Shown here: positions 17,030 through 25,790 of the stretch, one piece after another | Position numbering within the stretch: position 1 is the first letter of the stretch | How the letters are laid out: every line of letters starts with the position of its first letter | NCBI RefSeq assembly: GCF_004919685.1 | Contig: NZ_SMYZ01000133.1 | Coordinates: 1-45,820, forward strand | DNA: 45,820 nucleotides | Direction of reading: 5' to 3' | From: Mesorhizobium norvegicum | Lineage (GTDB): Bacteria; Pseudomonadota; Alphaproteobacteria; Rhizobiales; Rhizobiaceae | Translations under genes and position numbers: made by a program | The notes under the pieces: generated by a model | The model's database searches: none | The model's input: the letters and a program-made list of their open reading frames with translations, nothing else | Told to the model about the DNA's origin: nothing

Positions 17030-18319
17030 ATGCTTGCCAGAGAAGATCGACCGCCGCTGTTTGCGTCGGCGTCCATATTCATCATCGGAGCGCTCTTCGT
17101 CGTTTTTGTCGCCTGGGCGTCCTTTGCCGAGGTCGATGAGATCGCACGCGGCGACGGCAAGGTCATACCCGCTTCCAAGACCCAGATCATTCAGGCGAGC
17201 GAAGCCGGCGTCGTGCAGGAAATCGCAGTCACGATTGGCCAGATCGTCAAGAAGAACGATCTCATCATCCGCCTGGACAACACGCTCAACACGTCCAGCC
17301 TTGGCGAGCAGCAGGCCAAGGCGCGTGCGCTGGAAGTGCGCATAGCAAGGCTGAAATACGAACAGGCCGGCAATCTCTCGGGACCATTCCCGTGCCCGCC
17401 GGACATTCAGTCAGTCGCTCCGCAGATTTGCGACAATGAACAGAAGCTGCTCATCGCCCGACGCGAGAACTTCGATAACAAGCTGTCCGTGCTCAAGTCA
17501 CGCCTTGATCAGCGCGAGAGGGAACTGGCCGAGGCGGTGGCCAATTCCGACCGTCTGACCAAGAACCTGGTCGTCAGCGACCAGGAGGCAAAACTGGTCG
17601 ACGCGATGGTCAAGAAAGGCCTTATGGCAAGGACCGAGCAGCTCCGGGTGGAGCGCGAACAGACCGAACTCAACGGCCAGCTGAACCTGGCCGGCGAAAC
17701 AATAAAGAAGATCAAATCGTCGATCACGGAAGCCCAGCTTCAGGTCGAAGAGCTCGGCCTGCAGCTGCAGCAGGAGGCATTGGACGATCTTACCCAGGCG
17801 TTGGCGGACCTTTCGGTGGTGGATGAAACCATAAGGGGGGCGACCGACAAGGTCGCGCGCACCGATATCCGGTCTCCGGTGGACGGCATCGTCAACACGC
17901 TGGAGCTGAACACGGTCGGCGCCTTCGTCCAGCCTGGCGCCGTCGTGGCCGGCATCGTGCCAACCTCCGAGACCTTGCTGGTGGAGGCACGGGTCTCGCC
18001 ACGGGATGTCGCGTTCATCCGCCCCGACCAGGAAGCGCTCATCAAGGTCACCGCCTACGATTTCTCGATCTTCGGCGGCATCGAGGGCAAGGTCTCGAAT
18101 ATCACAGCCGACAGCCTGGTCGATCAGAAGACAGGGGAACCCTATTATCAGGTGCGCGTGTCGACGGACAAATCGACACTTGAGAGAGACGGCAAGGCCT
18201 ACTCGATCATCCCCGGAATGATCTGTTCAGTCGACATCAAGACCGGGCGCAAGACGATCCTGCACTACCTCTTGAAGCCGATCAACAAAGCGCGTGAGGA
18301 GGCGATGAGTGAGCGGTAG
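17030..18319 (+). CDS. HlyD-family periplasmic adaptor of the type I secretion system
   Basis: 429-residue membrane-fusion protein that joins the ABC exporter to TolC. A short cytoplasmic N-terminus and one transmembrane helix (about residues 11-33, FASASIFIIGALFVVFVAWA) lead into the first biotinyl-lipoyl half (GKVIPASKTQIIQASEAGVV). A long coiled-coil hairpin spans about 135-270 (LKSRLDQRERELAEAVANSD to VEELGLQLQQEALDDL). The second lipoyl half follows (DIRSPVDGIVNTLELNTVG), then the beta-barrel and the characteristic C-terminus (PGMICSVDIKTGRKTILHYL). Length and order match LapC/HlyD proteins. It begins 42 bases after the ABC gene, and its 3' end overlaps the next gene by 11 bases. Confidence 0.95.
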   Translation: MLAREDRPPLFASASIFIIGALFVVFVAWASFAEVDEIARGDGKVIPASKTQIIQASEAGVVQEIAVTIGQIVKKNDLIIRLDNTLNTSSLGEQQAKARALEVRIARLKYEQAGNLSGPFPCPPDIQSVAPQICDNEQKLLIARRENFDNKLSVLKSRLDQRERELAEAVANSDRLTKNLVVSDQEAKLVDAMVKKGLMARTEQLRVEREQTELNGQLNLAGETIKKIKSSITEAQLQVEELGLQLQQEALDDLTQALADLSVVDETIRGATDKVARTDIRSPVDGIVNTLELNTVGAFVQPGAVVAGIVPTSETLLVEARVSPRDVAFIRPDQEALIKVTAYDFSIFGGIEGKVSNITADSLVDQKTGEPYYQVRVSTDKSTLERDGKAYSIIPGMICSVDIKTGRKTILHYLLKPINKAREEAMSER

Positions 18320-18950
18320 CGCGAGCTTTCATCATCCCGATGGCGAGCGGCTGCTTCCTGCGGTCACGGCCCAGGATTTTGGGCTGGAATTTCGGGTTGT
18401 GGCACGTGGCGGCATACGACGCGGCATCCGTTTGGAGCGGGCATTCTGGATGTCGCTGAAACAGATGGCTGAAAGCAGGAAGTGCACGATCGGCATGCTC
18501 ATCGACGAGATCGCCGAAAGCCAGGCGCAGACAGGGAACCTGACATCCGCGATCAGGGTGGCTTGCATGCGTGGGTTGGGAGACGAAAACCTGACTTTGC
18601 GAAGGCTTGCGTCGATCAATACCATCAACGCCATACTGGTCGCTTGCCCGTCACCAGCCTTTGCCCTGGCATCGTCGAAGAAGATCCTGTCGTTCAACGC
18701 GCCGTTCCAGCAGCTGGTCAAGCGTCAATTGCCCATAGCCCCAAGCGATGATGCACGGCACGATCTCAAGCTGGCGCTGGACCTCAATGTGGCCGACATA
18801 TTCGCGCGGCTCGATGCCAACGGCGAAGCGCCGGTGGCGACCGGTTTTGTCATCGGCGCCGGTGACCGTCGATACCGAGGGCAGTTAAATGCGGTGCGGG
18901 CCCCGGTGGTCGAGCCGGAGTTGCTGATGGCGTTCGTCTTCGGCGGCTGA
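18309..18950 (+). CDS. Ribbon-helix-helix DNA-binding protein with PAS-like C-terminus
   Basis: 213-residue cytoplasmic protein. Residues about 30-92 match a ribbon-helix-helix domain of the RHH_4 kind common in alphaproteobacteria (GIRRGIRLERAFWMSLKQMA, IGMLIDEIAESQ, LTSAIRVACMRGL), predicted to bind DNA as a dimer. The C-terminal half starts like a PAS fold (AILVACPSPAFALASSKKIL, FNAPFQQLVKRQLPI) and ends in a beta-rich segment, so it may sense a ligand or partner. The GTG start overlaps the hlyD end by 11 bases, implying translational coupling to the secretion operon. That makes it a candidate local regulator of secretion or adhesin genes; the target is inferred. It converges on the protease gene, 25 bases away. 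Confidence 0.82.
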   Translation: MSGSASFHHPDGERLLPAVTAQDFGLEFRVVARGGIRRGIRLERAFWMSLKQMAESRKCTIGMLIDEIAESQAQTGNLTSAIRVACMRGLGDENLTLRRLASINTINAILVACPSPAFALASSKKILSFNAPFQQLVKRQLPIAPSDDARHDLKLALDLNVADIFARLDANGEAPVATGFVIGAGDRRYRGQLNAVRAPVVEPELLMAFVFGG

Positions 18951-18975
18951 ATGCACCGCCAATCCTAACGAGAAC

Positions 18976-19917
18976 CTATGGCTGAAAACCTTCGCCAGGT
19001 GCGACGGTTGCGAAACCGCCTTTGATGTCGGCCATCTGGGCTCCGCCCGGTCTTGAGCCGTGGATCCAGGCCCGGTCGGTGCTGAACGAATAGAGCGGAA
19101 CGTAATCCGGGAGATCGCTATCGCGCACAACGCTGTTGCTGAGGCTGTCGAGAATGAAGGTGCCGCTGCCTGTGCTCACCGACAGCACAGCGTGAAAGAA
19201 GCCTCGCTTGCGGTCCTGGAGAACAACCAGCGCCATGCTTTGCGTTGGAATGCCGGCCCTCAACAGAGCCGTCATCTTGAGGATGGCAAAATCCTCGCAG
19301 TCGCCGGCGCGCCGCTCGAGAATCTCCGAAGGCTTTGCCCAATAGTCGAGCTTGCCGTAGACGACGCTGTCTTTCCTGTAGGCGATCAGGCGATTTACGC
19401 TGCTGTTGACGAAAGATAGTTTCTCGCTGAATCCCTTGCCCTGAGCGGCGGAGATCATGCCGGCAAAAGCCGCGCTCTTGCGCTCGCAGGGGCTGCCTGC
19501 CGAGCAGGCGGTGATGGCCCGGTAGACGGGTGCCCAGCGCGCCGCGACGGGAAAATTGCGCATCGACAAGGCAACCGATCCGAACACGCCCGGAATGATC
19601 GACGCCGTCTGCACCGGATCTATGCCGGCCTCGCCTTGTGCCATTGACGAGCCGTCGCCGCGGTCGGCAACCGCCGCGCCATAGCTGCCGGTCACCATGC
19701 CGATCCGGTAAGCGACCGCAGGCTGCCAGGGCTGGGATCTCACCAGCGAAACGCCACCGAGGAAGGGCGGCGTCTGGGCCTTTTCCAGAGGCGTGCCGAT
19801 AGCGACATCACTCGAAACTGCGTTCGCGAATGACGGCCCGGCTAGGCCGACAAGCCCGATTGCCATCAGGAGCACTTGGAGCCCGGTTTTTCCCGGGGCT
19901 GATTTTTGTTTTTTCAT
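18976..19917 (-). CDS. LapG-like transglutaminase-type cysteine protease (BTLCP family)
   Basis: 313-residue periplasmic cysteine protease. A signal peptide (LQVLLMAIGLVGLAGPSFAN) precedes the bacterial transglutaminase-like domain. The catalytic triad is visible as Cys207 in AGDCEDFA, His242 in FFHAVLSV and Asp257 in FILDSLSN. The Asp and Glu flanking the cysteine match the calcium-binding pair described in Pseudomonas LapG. In LapG systems the enzyme cuts the N-terminus of a type I secreted adhesin in the periplasm and releases it from the surface. I chose the ATG at 19917, which has AAGGTGGG upstream; a GTG at 19926 overlaps that site. It is divergent from the adhesin gene and adjacent to the secretion genes, which strongly suggests the adhesin is its substrate. 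Confidence 0.92.
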   Translation of the reverse strand: MKKQKSAPGKTGLQVLLMAIGLVGLAGPSFANAVSSDVAIGTPLEKAQTPPFLGGVSLVRSQPWQPAVAYRIGMVTGSYGAAVADRGDGSSMAQGEAGIDPVQTASIIPGVFGSVALSMRNFPVAARWAPVYRAITACSAGSPCERKSAAFAGMISAAQGKGFSEKLSFVNSSVNRLIAYRKDSVVYGKLDYWAKPSEILERRAGDCEDFAILKMTALLRAGIPTQSMALVVLQDRKRGFFHAVLSVSTGSGTFILDSLSNSVVRDSDLPDYVPLYSFSTDRAWIHGSRPGGAQMADIKGGFATVAPGEGFQP

Positions 19918-20241
19918 AACGCCCACCTTTGACTGTGGACGCTACCAATCTTGTCTCAAATTATTGGAAAGGAAGGTGGATAACTTTCTCGCAAATCACT
20001 ACGTCTATTTTCTATAAAATTTTATTCAATTTTATACTTTCATTTACCAGAAAACCCCGACCTGCCATCCGCCAAGTAAGCCGCACGGAAGCCAACATAT
20101 ATCAGGTTATATGTTTGAGGTTTACCACGTGTAAAAAATGCCGATCAATGCATATCGGAATATATGAAATAGATTTCGGGACTGTTGCAAAGTAGAAGTG
20201 GCCGCTGTCTCTTTCCGGGAAATATCGGAGGGGTTTCAGCC
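19918..20241. promoter_or_regulatory. Divergent AT-rich promoter region between protease and adhesin
   Basis: 324 bases, markedly more AT-rich than the genes around it, especially 19998-20045. It should hold promoters for both the LapG-like protease (left) and the adhesin (right). A perfect 8-bp dyad with a 6-base spacer, aacatata-tcaggt-tatatgtt, lies at 20094-20115, about 127 bases before the adhesin start, and is a candidate operator. The strong ribosome-binding site GGAGGGG (20227-20233) serves the adhesin ATG. No small gene is convincing here. Confidence 0.55.
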
Positions 20242-23200
20242 ATGACGACCAATATCGAGTTGGACAGTTTTTCGGGTTCCTTGAACGAGCATTCCGCGTC
20301 CAATGAACACAGCGGTCAGACATCGCCGGCAGAGATGCAGGTCGCACAAGCAAATTCGACGCAGCAGGCCGCACCGGCAGCGTCCGAACCGGTGCCGGTC
20401 GATGTCGGCGGCGGAGCGCCTGTCAAACCAGAAGCCCCCGCGGAAGCAAAGGCACCGCCGGCAGCTGCGCCGCACGAATATGTGGCCGACGCCAGCCACG
20501 TGGTAAGGCTTCCAGCCAACGTCTCGATCGACAACATCAAGGTCGACGGCCATAACCTTGTGCTTGAACAGGCTGACGGCTCGGTGATCGTGATCAAGGA
20601 TGGCGCCTTGAACGTGCCGACCTTCATCATTGGCGACGTCGAGGTGCCGCGCGTTGCGTTGCTGGCAGCGCTGGAAGCCAGCCATGTCGATGTCGCCTTC
20701 GGTGCCGACGGTTCCATCTCGGCCGGCCCTGGCGGTTCGAACTCGAGCGCAGGCGGAGACTTCTCGGTTCCCCCCGGCGGCATCGGCGATGGGTTCGACC
20801 TGTCGGCCCTGCTGCCCCCGACTGCCTTGCAGTTTGGGCTTCTGGATCGCCGCGAACTCTTCCCGTCTATCGTCGACAGGCAGGTTTCAGTGGTGGCCAC
20901 GTCCTTGCTCAGCCCGGACCAGGCTGCCAGCGAAACCGGCCTTGACGGCGGTCCGGCTCAATCGCCCGGCAGCGACGCGCCGAGCCATTCGGAAACCTCC
21001 GGCATCGGAACGATCAACATCACCGCACCGGATGGAATTGGGTCAATCATCATCAACGGCGTCGCCGTCACCGCCGTCGGCCAGGAGATCCCGGGGCAGT
21101 TCGGCTTCCTGACGATCGTCTCCTACAATCCGAGCACCGGTGCCATCGAATACAATTACACGGTGACCGAATCGGTCACTCATCCCGAGCACACGGACGG
21201 ATTCGATCCCAACGACACGGTTCCGGATAATTTCAGCATCACTGTCACGGATGTCGACGGCGATTCGGCCAGCACCACCTTTGCCGTCGCCATCGTCGAC
21301 GACGTGCCGACGGCGGTTGCCGACAGCGCCACGCAGGCGACCGAGAACACGCCCGTGACGGTGAACGTGTTTGCCAACGACGTGCCCGGCGCGGACGGGG
21401 TGAACATCACCGATCCGACGAAGGTGAGCTATGTCGCGGGATCACTGGCGGGCGGCACCGGAACGGTTACCTACCACAATGATGGCACCTTCACCTACGC
21501 GCCGGTTGCCGGCGAGGAAGGGACGGTGACGTTCCAGTACCAAATCATCGACGGTGATGGCGATTCGTCGGTGGCGACGGTGACGATCAACCTGCTGAAG
21601 GACTCGACGCCGACGATCGATGTGACGCCTCAGTCTCCCGATGCCTCGGGGCACAGCGCGGTGGACGAAGCGGGCCTTGCGGTGCGCGGTATCGAGCCGG
21701 CGGGTTCGGGCGAGATTGCCGACAACAACGGCACCAACAACAGCGATCCGAGCGAGACGGCGACGGGCTCGCTGAACATCACCACGGGCAGCGACACGAT
21801 CGGCCACCTCTATGTGACCGACAAGGACAACACCCAGATCGAGGTGACCAACGCGGCCGGCGGCATCCTGGTGCACGGCCAGTATGGCGACCTGACCATC
21901 ACCGGCACGCCGGGGACCGGCTACACTTATTCCTACACGCTGCTGGACAACACCTCGGGCAACACCACGCATGACGACTTCGCCGTCCAGGTGGTTGATA
22001 CCGACGGCGACCCGGCCTCCACCACGCTCACCATCAACATCGTCGACGACGTGCCGACGGCGCATGATGACAGTGCCACGCAGGCGACCGAGAACGCTGC
22101 TGTGACGGTGAACGTGTTCGCCAACGACGTGCCTGGCGCGGATGGAGTGGCCATCACCGATCCGACCAAGGTGAGCTATGTGGCGAACTCGCTGAACGGC
22201 GGCGCCGGAACGGTCACCTACCACAATGACGGCACCTTCACCTACGCGCCGGTTGCCGGCGAGGAGGGGACGGTGACGTTCCAGTACCAGATCGTTGACG
22301 GCGACGGCGACCCGTCGGTGGCGACGGTGACGATCAACCTGTTGAAGGACTCGACGCCGACGATCGATGTGACGCCGGATGGTGGGACGCCGTCGGTCAA
22401 CGCGACCGCGGTTGTCGACGAGAAGGGCCTGCCGGCGGGAACAGGCGAGGTTGCCGACCCGGCCTTGAACTCGGATCAATCGGAAACCACGGCGGGCACG
22501 TTCAACATCACGACGGGCGGCGACACACTGCAGAAGCTCGAGGTGATGGACAAGAACGGCACCCTGGTGGATGTCACTTCTGGCGGCACGGTCCAGGGCG
22601 TCAACGGCGTGCTGACGGTGACCGTGAGCGGCGGTGTCTATAGCTACAGCTACACGCTCTCGAACAACGTGGCGAACGCCGATCCCAACCAGACCGGGGC
22701 CGCCGACCAGGCGACCGGGGAAAACTTCGCGGTGAAGGTCACCGACAGCGACAACGACACGGCCAATGCCTCGCTGACCGTGACCGTCGACGACGACATC
22801 CCGGTTGCGGTGAATGACGGTCAGGCCGCGACGGAAGGCGGCGCGGCGATCGTGGCGACTGCGGCCACTGGTGTTCTGGCCAACGACCATGTCGGTGCGG
22901 ATCAGCCCGGCACGGTGACGGCGGTGACGGGCGGCACGCTTGGCAATCCGATCGTGACGGCCTATGGCACGCTGACGCTGAACGGCGACGGCTCCTACAT
23001 CTATACCCCGAAGGCGTCGGTGCCGGCTGGGACGGTGGACAGCTTCACCTACACGATGAAGGACGCGGACGGGGACACCTCGCAGGCGGTTCTGTCGTTC
23101 ACCTTCTCGGGCGACAACAACCATGCGACGGCGGGTGTGTCGGCAACGCTGGTCGACGAGGACAACCTTGCGACGGGCAACAACGACAACGCTCTGGGTG

Positions 23201-25326
23201 ACGATGCGCCGAGCGCGCAGCCCGGAACGCTGACGCACAACTATGGTGCGGACGGCGCGGGCCACATCGCGCTGGTGTCGGGCTCGGAGACGGTGAACGG
23301 CACCACCTACACCTACACGGCGAACGGAGCGGGCACGCAGATCATCGCGTCGGCCGGCGGCGTCAATGTGTTCCAGGTCGACCTGACCAATGCGGTCACC
23401 GGCACCTATACGGTGACGCTGCTGTCGCCGGTCCAGCATCCGACGGCGGGGACCGAGGACAATCTCGGCTTCAACCTGAGCTACAAGGTCTACGACGCCG
23501 ACGACACGGCGGCCACGGCCGCGACCGGCACGCTGACCGTGACCGTCGACGACGACATCCCGGTTGCGAAAGTCGTGGCGGCAACACCCGTACTGGACGA
23601 CGATGCGCAGGCGCTGTTTGCTGGCAATCCGGGCGGGACGGGCGATGTCGCAGATGCGAAAGTCTTGTCGGGCAGCGCGGGGTCGCTGTTTACGGCTGGC
23701 GCGGACGGCCTGAAAGCACTCAGCTTTGCCGGTCCCAATGTAATGGCGATCTACAAGACCCCAAGCGGGCTCGCCGCACAGGAGGGCGTGCAATACACAA
23801 CGGCGACGAATGCTGGACACACGATCCTCACCGCGACTGGTGTGATCTCGGGCAGCATAGTGTTCGTGCTCGACGTTGCGCCGGACGGTTCCTACGCCTT
23901 CACTCTGTCGGAACCGCTGGTGCACCCCACCGTCGGCACGACGGAAGAGACCATGAATGTGACGATCGGCTTCACGGTCACGGACGGTGACTCCGATACG
24001 GCAAACGGCTCGCTAATGGTGCAGGTGAACGACGACACGCCAACCTTCACACATATCACGAATGGTATCGTCGCTAATCAAGACAACAATGTTGTGGTTG
24101 GCACGCACGACCTTGCCTTCGGCGCCGATGGCGAGCAGTCGATCGAGATCATGCCGCTGACCAATATCAGCGGACTGACATATCTGCCTGTCGTCCACAA
24201 TGCCGATGGCTCGTCGGATCTCATTGCGCAGGCAGGTGGATCGAATTTCTTCGATCTGAAGGTCAGTGCGGACGGAACCTATACATTTACTTTGATCGAA
24301 TCTCGCCCCGTTGCCAATCAGACATTCGATTTCAGCGGCGTGTCTGGTGGTGCGAGCACCATACAGTTCACCTTGGGAGATGCTACGTTCAAGGCGGTCG
24401 ATACGAACGGCAATGGAAGCATCGGCAACGCCGAAGAGCTGAAGCCGACGAGCAATGGCTTTGGCGTCCAAAATGGAAATCTGGATGTTGGAGAGCAGTT
24501 CCAGATCAACTTCGCAACAGCAATCGACAAGCTGAACTTCTTCGTCGAGCACGAGGCTGCCGGTGCTTTCACCATGACCTACACGACCAATACCGGTCTG
24601 ACGGGCACCGCCACGACCTCCGTGGACGGCTTGCTTACCATCGATCCGACAGGTGACTTCACCTCCATCACGTTCACCGTCACGGAAGGCAAAGCCAAGT
24701 TCGACAATTTCGGCTATTCGAAGCTTATCTTGCCGTCGGACCAGACGTTCAATTTCTCCGTGTCAGGTGTGGACGGGGATGGCGATCATTCGGCTAATCA
24801 AACCCTGTCGATCACGACGTTGGGCGAACACCCGGCGGGTACCCCGATCTCTGGGACGGCGGGCGACGAGGCAATGGCGGGGACGTCCGGTAACGACATC
24901 ATCAACGGACTCGCGGGCAATGACACGCTTTTCGGTGGCTCGGGAGCCGATCAATTGAACGGCGGTGCCAACGACGACCTGCTGATCGGAGGCTTCGGCC
25001 AGGACACGCTTACCGGCGGCACCGGCGCCGACACGTTCAAGCTCGATCATCTCGAACTGAATATCAAGGATCTCATCATCGACTACAATAAAGGAGAAGG
25101 AGATCAGATCGACCTGACTGCGTTGTTCGACAAGGCTGCGGGGACCATCGCCGACTACGTGCACTACGACACCGGCACCAAGACGCTGAGCGTCGACACC
25201 GATGGTTCGGGCAATGCGGCCAGTTTCGTTGACGTGGCCGTGCTGCAGAACGGACCGGCCACGTCCGGCACCATCAACATACTTTACGACGACACGGCAC
25301 ACACACAGCACACAGCCACGATCTAA
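20242..25326 (+). CDS. Large type I secreted VCBS/RTX adhesin (LapA-like)
   Basis: 1694-residue repeat adhesin. Residues 1-240 form a low-complexity Ala/Pro-rich head and a conserved-looking module (VVRLPANVSIDNIKVDGHNL, FIIGDVEVPRVALLAALEAS, then SNSSAGGDFSVPP) that occupies the place of the retention module of LapA proteins. From about 260 to 1520 are tandem VCBS/cadherin-like and T1SS-143-type domains (VDDVPTA, YTPKASVPAGTVDSFTYT, VTVDDDIPVA). C-terminally, RTX calcium-binding repeats (GTSGNDIINGLAGNDTLFGG and following, about 1546-1605) are followed by a type I secretion target domain ending in HTQHTATI. There is no Sec signal peptide, as expected for type I export. The ATG at 20242 has GGAGGGG upstream. 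The adjacent tolC-ABC-hlyD genes should export it and the LapG-like protease should control its release. Confidence 0.94.
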   Translation: MTTNIELDSFSGSLNEHSASNEHSGQTSPAEMQVAQANSTQQAAPAASEPVPVDVGGGAPVKPEAPAEAKAPPAAAPHEYVADASHVVRLPANVSIDNIKVDGHNLVLEQADGSVIVIKDGALNVPTFIIGDVEVPRVALLAALEASHVDVAFGADGSISAGPGGSNSSAGGDFSVPPGGIGDGFDLSALLPPTALQFGLLDRRELFPSIVDRQVSVVATSLLSPDQAASETGLDGGPAQSPGSDAPSHSETSGIGTINITAPDGIGSIIINGVAVTAVGQEIPGQFGFLTIVSYNPSTGAIEYNYTVTESVTHPEHTDGFDPNDTVPDNFSITVTDVDGDSASTTFAVAIVDDVPTAVADSATQATENTPVTVNVFANDVPGADGVNITDPTKVSYVAGSLAGGTGTVTYHNDGTFTYAPVAGEEGTVTFQYQIIDGDGDSSVATVTINLLKDSTPTIDVTPQSPDASGHSAVDEAGLAVRGIEPAGSGEIADNNGTNNSDPSETATGSLNITTGSDTIGHLYVTDKDNTQIEVTNAAGGILVHGQYGDLTITGTPGTGYTYSYTLLDNTSGNTTHDDFAVQVVDTDGDPASTTLTINIVDDVPTAHDDSATQATENAAVTVNVFANDVPGADGVAITDPTKVSYVANSLNGGAGTVTYHNDGTFTYAPVAGEEGTVTFQYQIVDGDGDPSVATVTINLLKDSTPTIDVTPDGGTPSVNATAVVDEKGLPAGTGEVADPALNSDQSETTAGTFNITTGGDTLQKLEVMDKNGTLVDVTSGGTVQGVNGVLTVTVSGGVYSYSYTLSNNVANADPNQTGAADQATGENFAVKVTDSDNDTANASLTVTVDDDIPVAVNDGQAATEGGAAIVATAATGVLANDHVGADQPGTVTAVTGGTLGNPIVTAYGTLTLNGDGSYIYTPKASVPAGTVDSFTYTMKDADGDTSQAVLSFTFSGDNNHATAGVSATLVDEDNLATGNNDNALGDDAPSAQPGTLTHNYGADGAGHIALVSGSETVNGTTYTYTANGAGTQIIASAGGVNVFQVDLTNAVTGTYTVTLLSPVQHPTAGTEDNLGFNLSYKVYDADDTAATAATGTLTVTVDDDIPVAKVVAATPVLDDDAQALFAGNPGGTGDVADAKVLSGSAGSLFTAGADGLKALSFAGPNVMAIYKTPSGLAAQEGVQYTTATNAGHTILTATGVISGSIVFVLDVAPDGSYAFTLSEPLVHPTVGTTEETMNVTIGFTVTDGDSDTANGSLMVQVNDDTPTFTHITNGIVANQDNNVVVGTHDLAFGADGEQSIEIMPLTNISGLTYLPVVHNADGSSDLIAQAGGSNFFDLKVSADGTYTFTLIESRPVANQTFDFSGVSGGASTIQFTLGDATFKAVDTNGNGSIGNAEELKPTSNGFGVQNGNLDVGEQFQINFATAIDKLNFFVEHEAAGAFTMTYTTNTGLTGTATTSVDGLLTIDPTGDFTSITFTVTEGKAKFDNFGYSKLILPSDQTFNFSVSGVDGDGDHSANQTLSITTLGEHPAGTPISGTAGDEAMAGTSGNDIINGLAGNDTLFGGSGADQLNGGANDDLLIGGFGQDTLTGGTGADTFKLDHLELNIKDLIIDYNKGEGDQIDLTALFDKAAGTIADYVHYDTGTKTLSVDTDGSGNAASFVDVAVLQNGPATSGTINILYDDTAHTQHTATI
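21295..21629 (+). repeat. VCBS-encoding DNA repeat, copy 1
   Basis: 335-base segment inside the adhesin gene that recurs, highly similar and of equal length, at 22042-22376 (offset 747 bases, 249 codons). It encodes VDDVPTA...ATQATEN...VNVFANDVPGADGV...TYHNDGTFTYAPVAGEEG...IDVTP. Similarity at DNA level, including long identical runs in the second half, suggests recent duplication or gene conversion. Confidence 0.9.
22042..22376 (+). repeat. VCBS-encoding DNA repeat, copy 2
   Basis: Second copy of the 335-base unit at 21295-21629. Differences are mostly single bases and concentrate in the first part (for example the codons after VDDVPTA, and the SLAGGTGT versus SLNGGAGT region). The frame is conserved, so recombination between the copies would delete or add exactly 249 residues without breaking the gene. 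Confidence 0.9.
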
Positions 25327-25386
25327 CGGCATAGCGCGCGGCCACTCGACTATGTTATACATCGCTAATATCTAGGGGAGCTCAAC

Positions 25387-25758
25387 ATGAAACGTTCTGC
25401 AAGACTGCTGGTTTCCGCTGCGACGCTGTTGCTGGCAGTCGGGTCGACGGGTTATGCCGCCGACATCATCGAAGGTCCGACGGGCGACTATTGCCGTGTC
25501 GTGGGGACGTCCAACCTGGTGCTGAACGACAACATCGTCGATCTCAGGGAGCAGGTGGTGAAGTTGATGGACGAGTCGGTCGCCGTCGCCAACAGCTCGG
25601 AGTGGATCCACTCGTCGCGTCCCGTGTTCGTCTGGGCGTCGGAGGCCAAGGTCGCTTGCGGCAAGGCCTATGGCTACCTCAAGACGAACTACAAAGACGA
25701 AGACTACCTCAACAAATGCGAGTGTTTTCACGATCGCATGGTCGAGTACATGAACTGA
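25387..25758 (+). CDS. Small secreted hypothetical protein
   Basis: 123-residue protein with a clear signal peptide (MKRSARLLVSAATLLLAVGS, cleavage near GYAAD) and a mature region of about 98 residues. It is predicted mainly helical, with three cysteines around VACGKAY and NKCECFH and one early (DYCRVVG), which could form two disulfides. I recognise no family. The sequence AGGGGA precedes the ATG. It starts 61 bases after the adhesin stop and 32 bases before the lytic transglycosylase gene, so it may be transcribed with either. Its position suggests a periplasmic partner for envelope or adhesin functions, but nothing in the sequence proves that. Confidence 0.75.
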   Translation: MKRSARLLVSAATLLLAVGSTGYAADIIEGPTGDYCRVVGTSNLVLNDNIVDLREQVVKLMDESVAVANSSEWIHSSRPVFVWASEAKVACGKAYGYLKTNYKDEDYLNKCECFHDRMVEYMN

Positions 25759-25790
25759 CTGGATAGGCGAACCCACGCCTGTTGGCCATC

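Noticed and set aside
21442..23925. 827-codon minus-strand open frame inside the RTX adhesin gene
   Set aside because: Antisense shadow of the VCBS repeats; Arg/His-rich composition and no recognisable fold.
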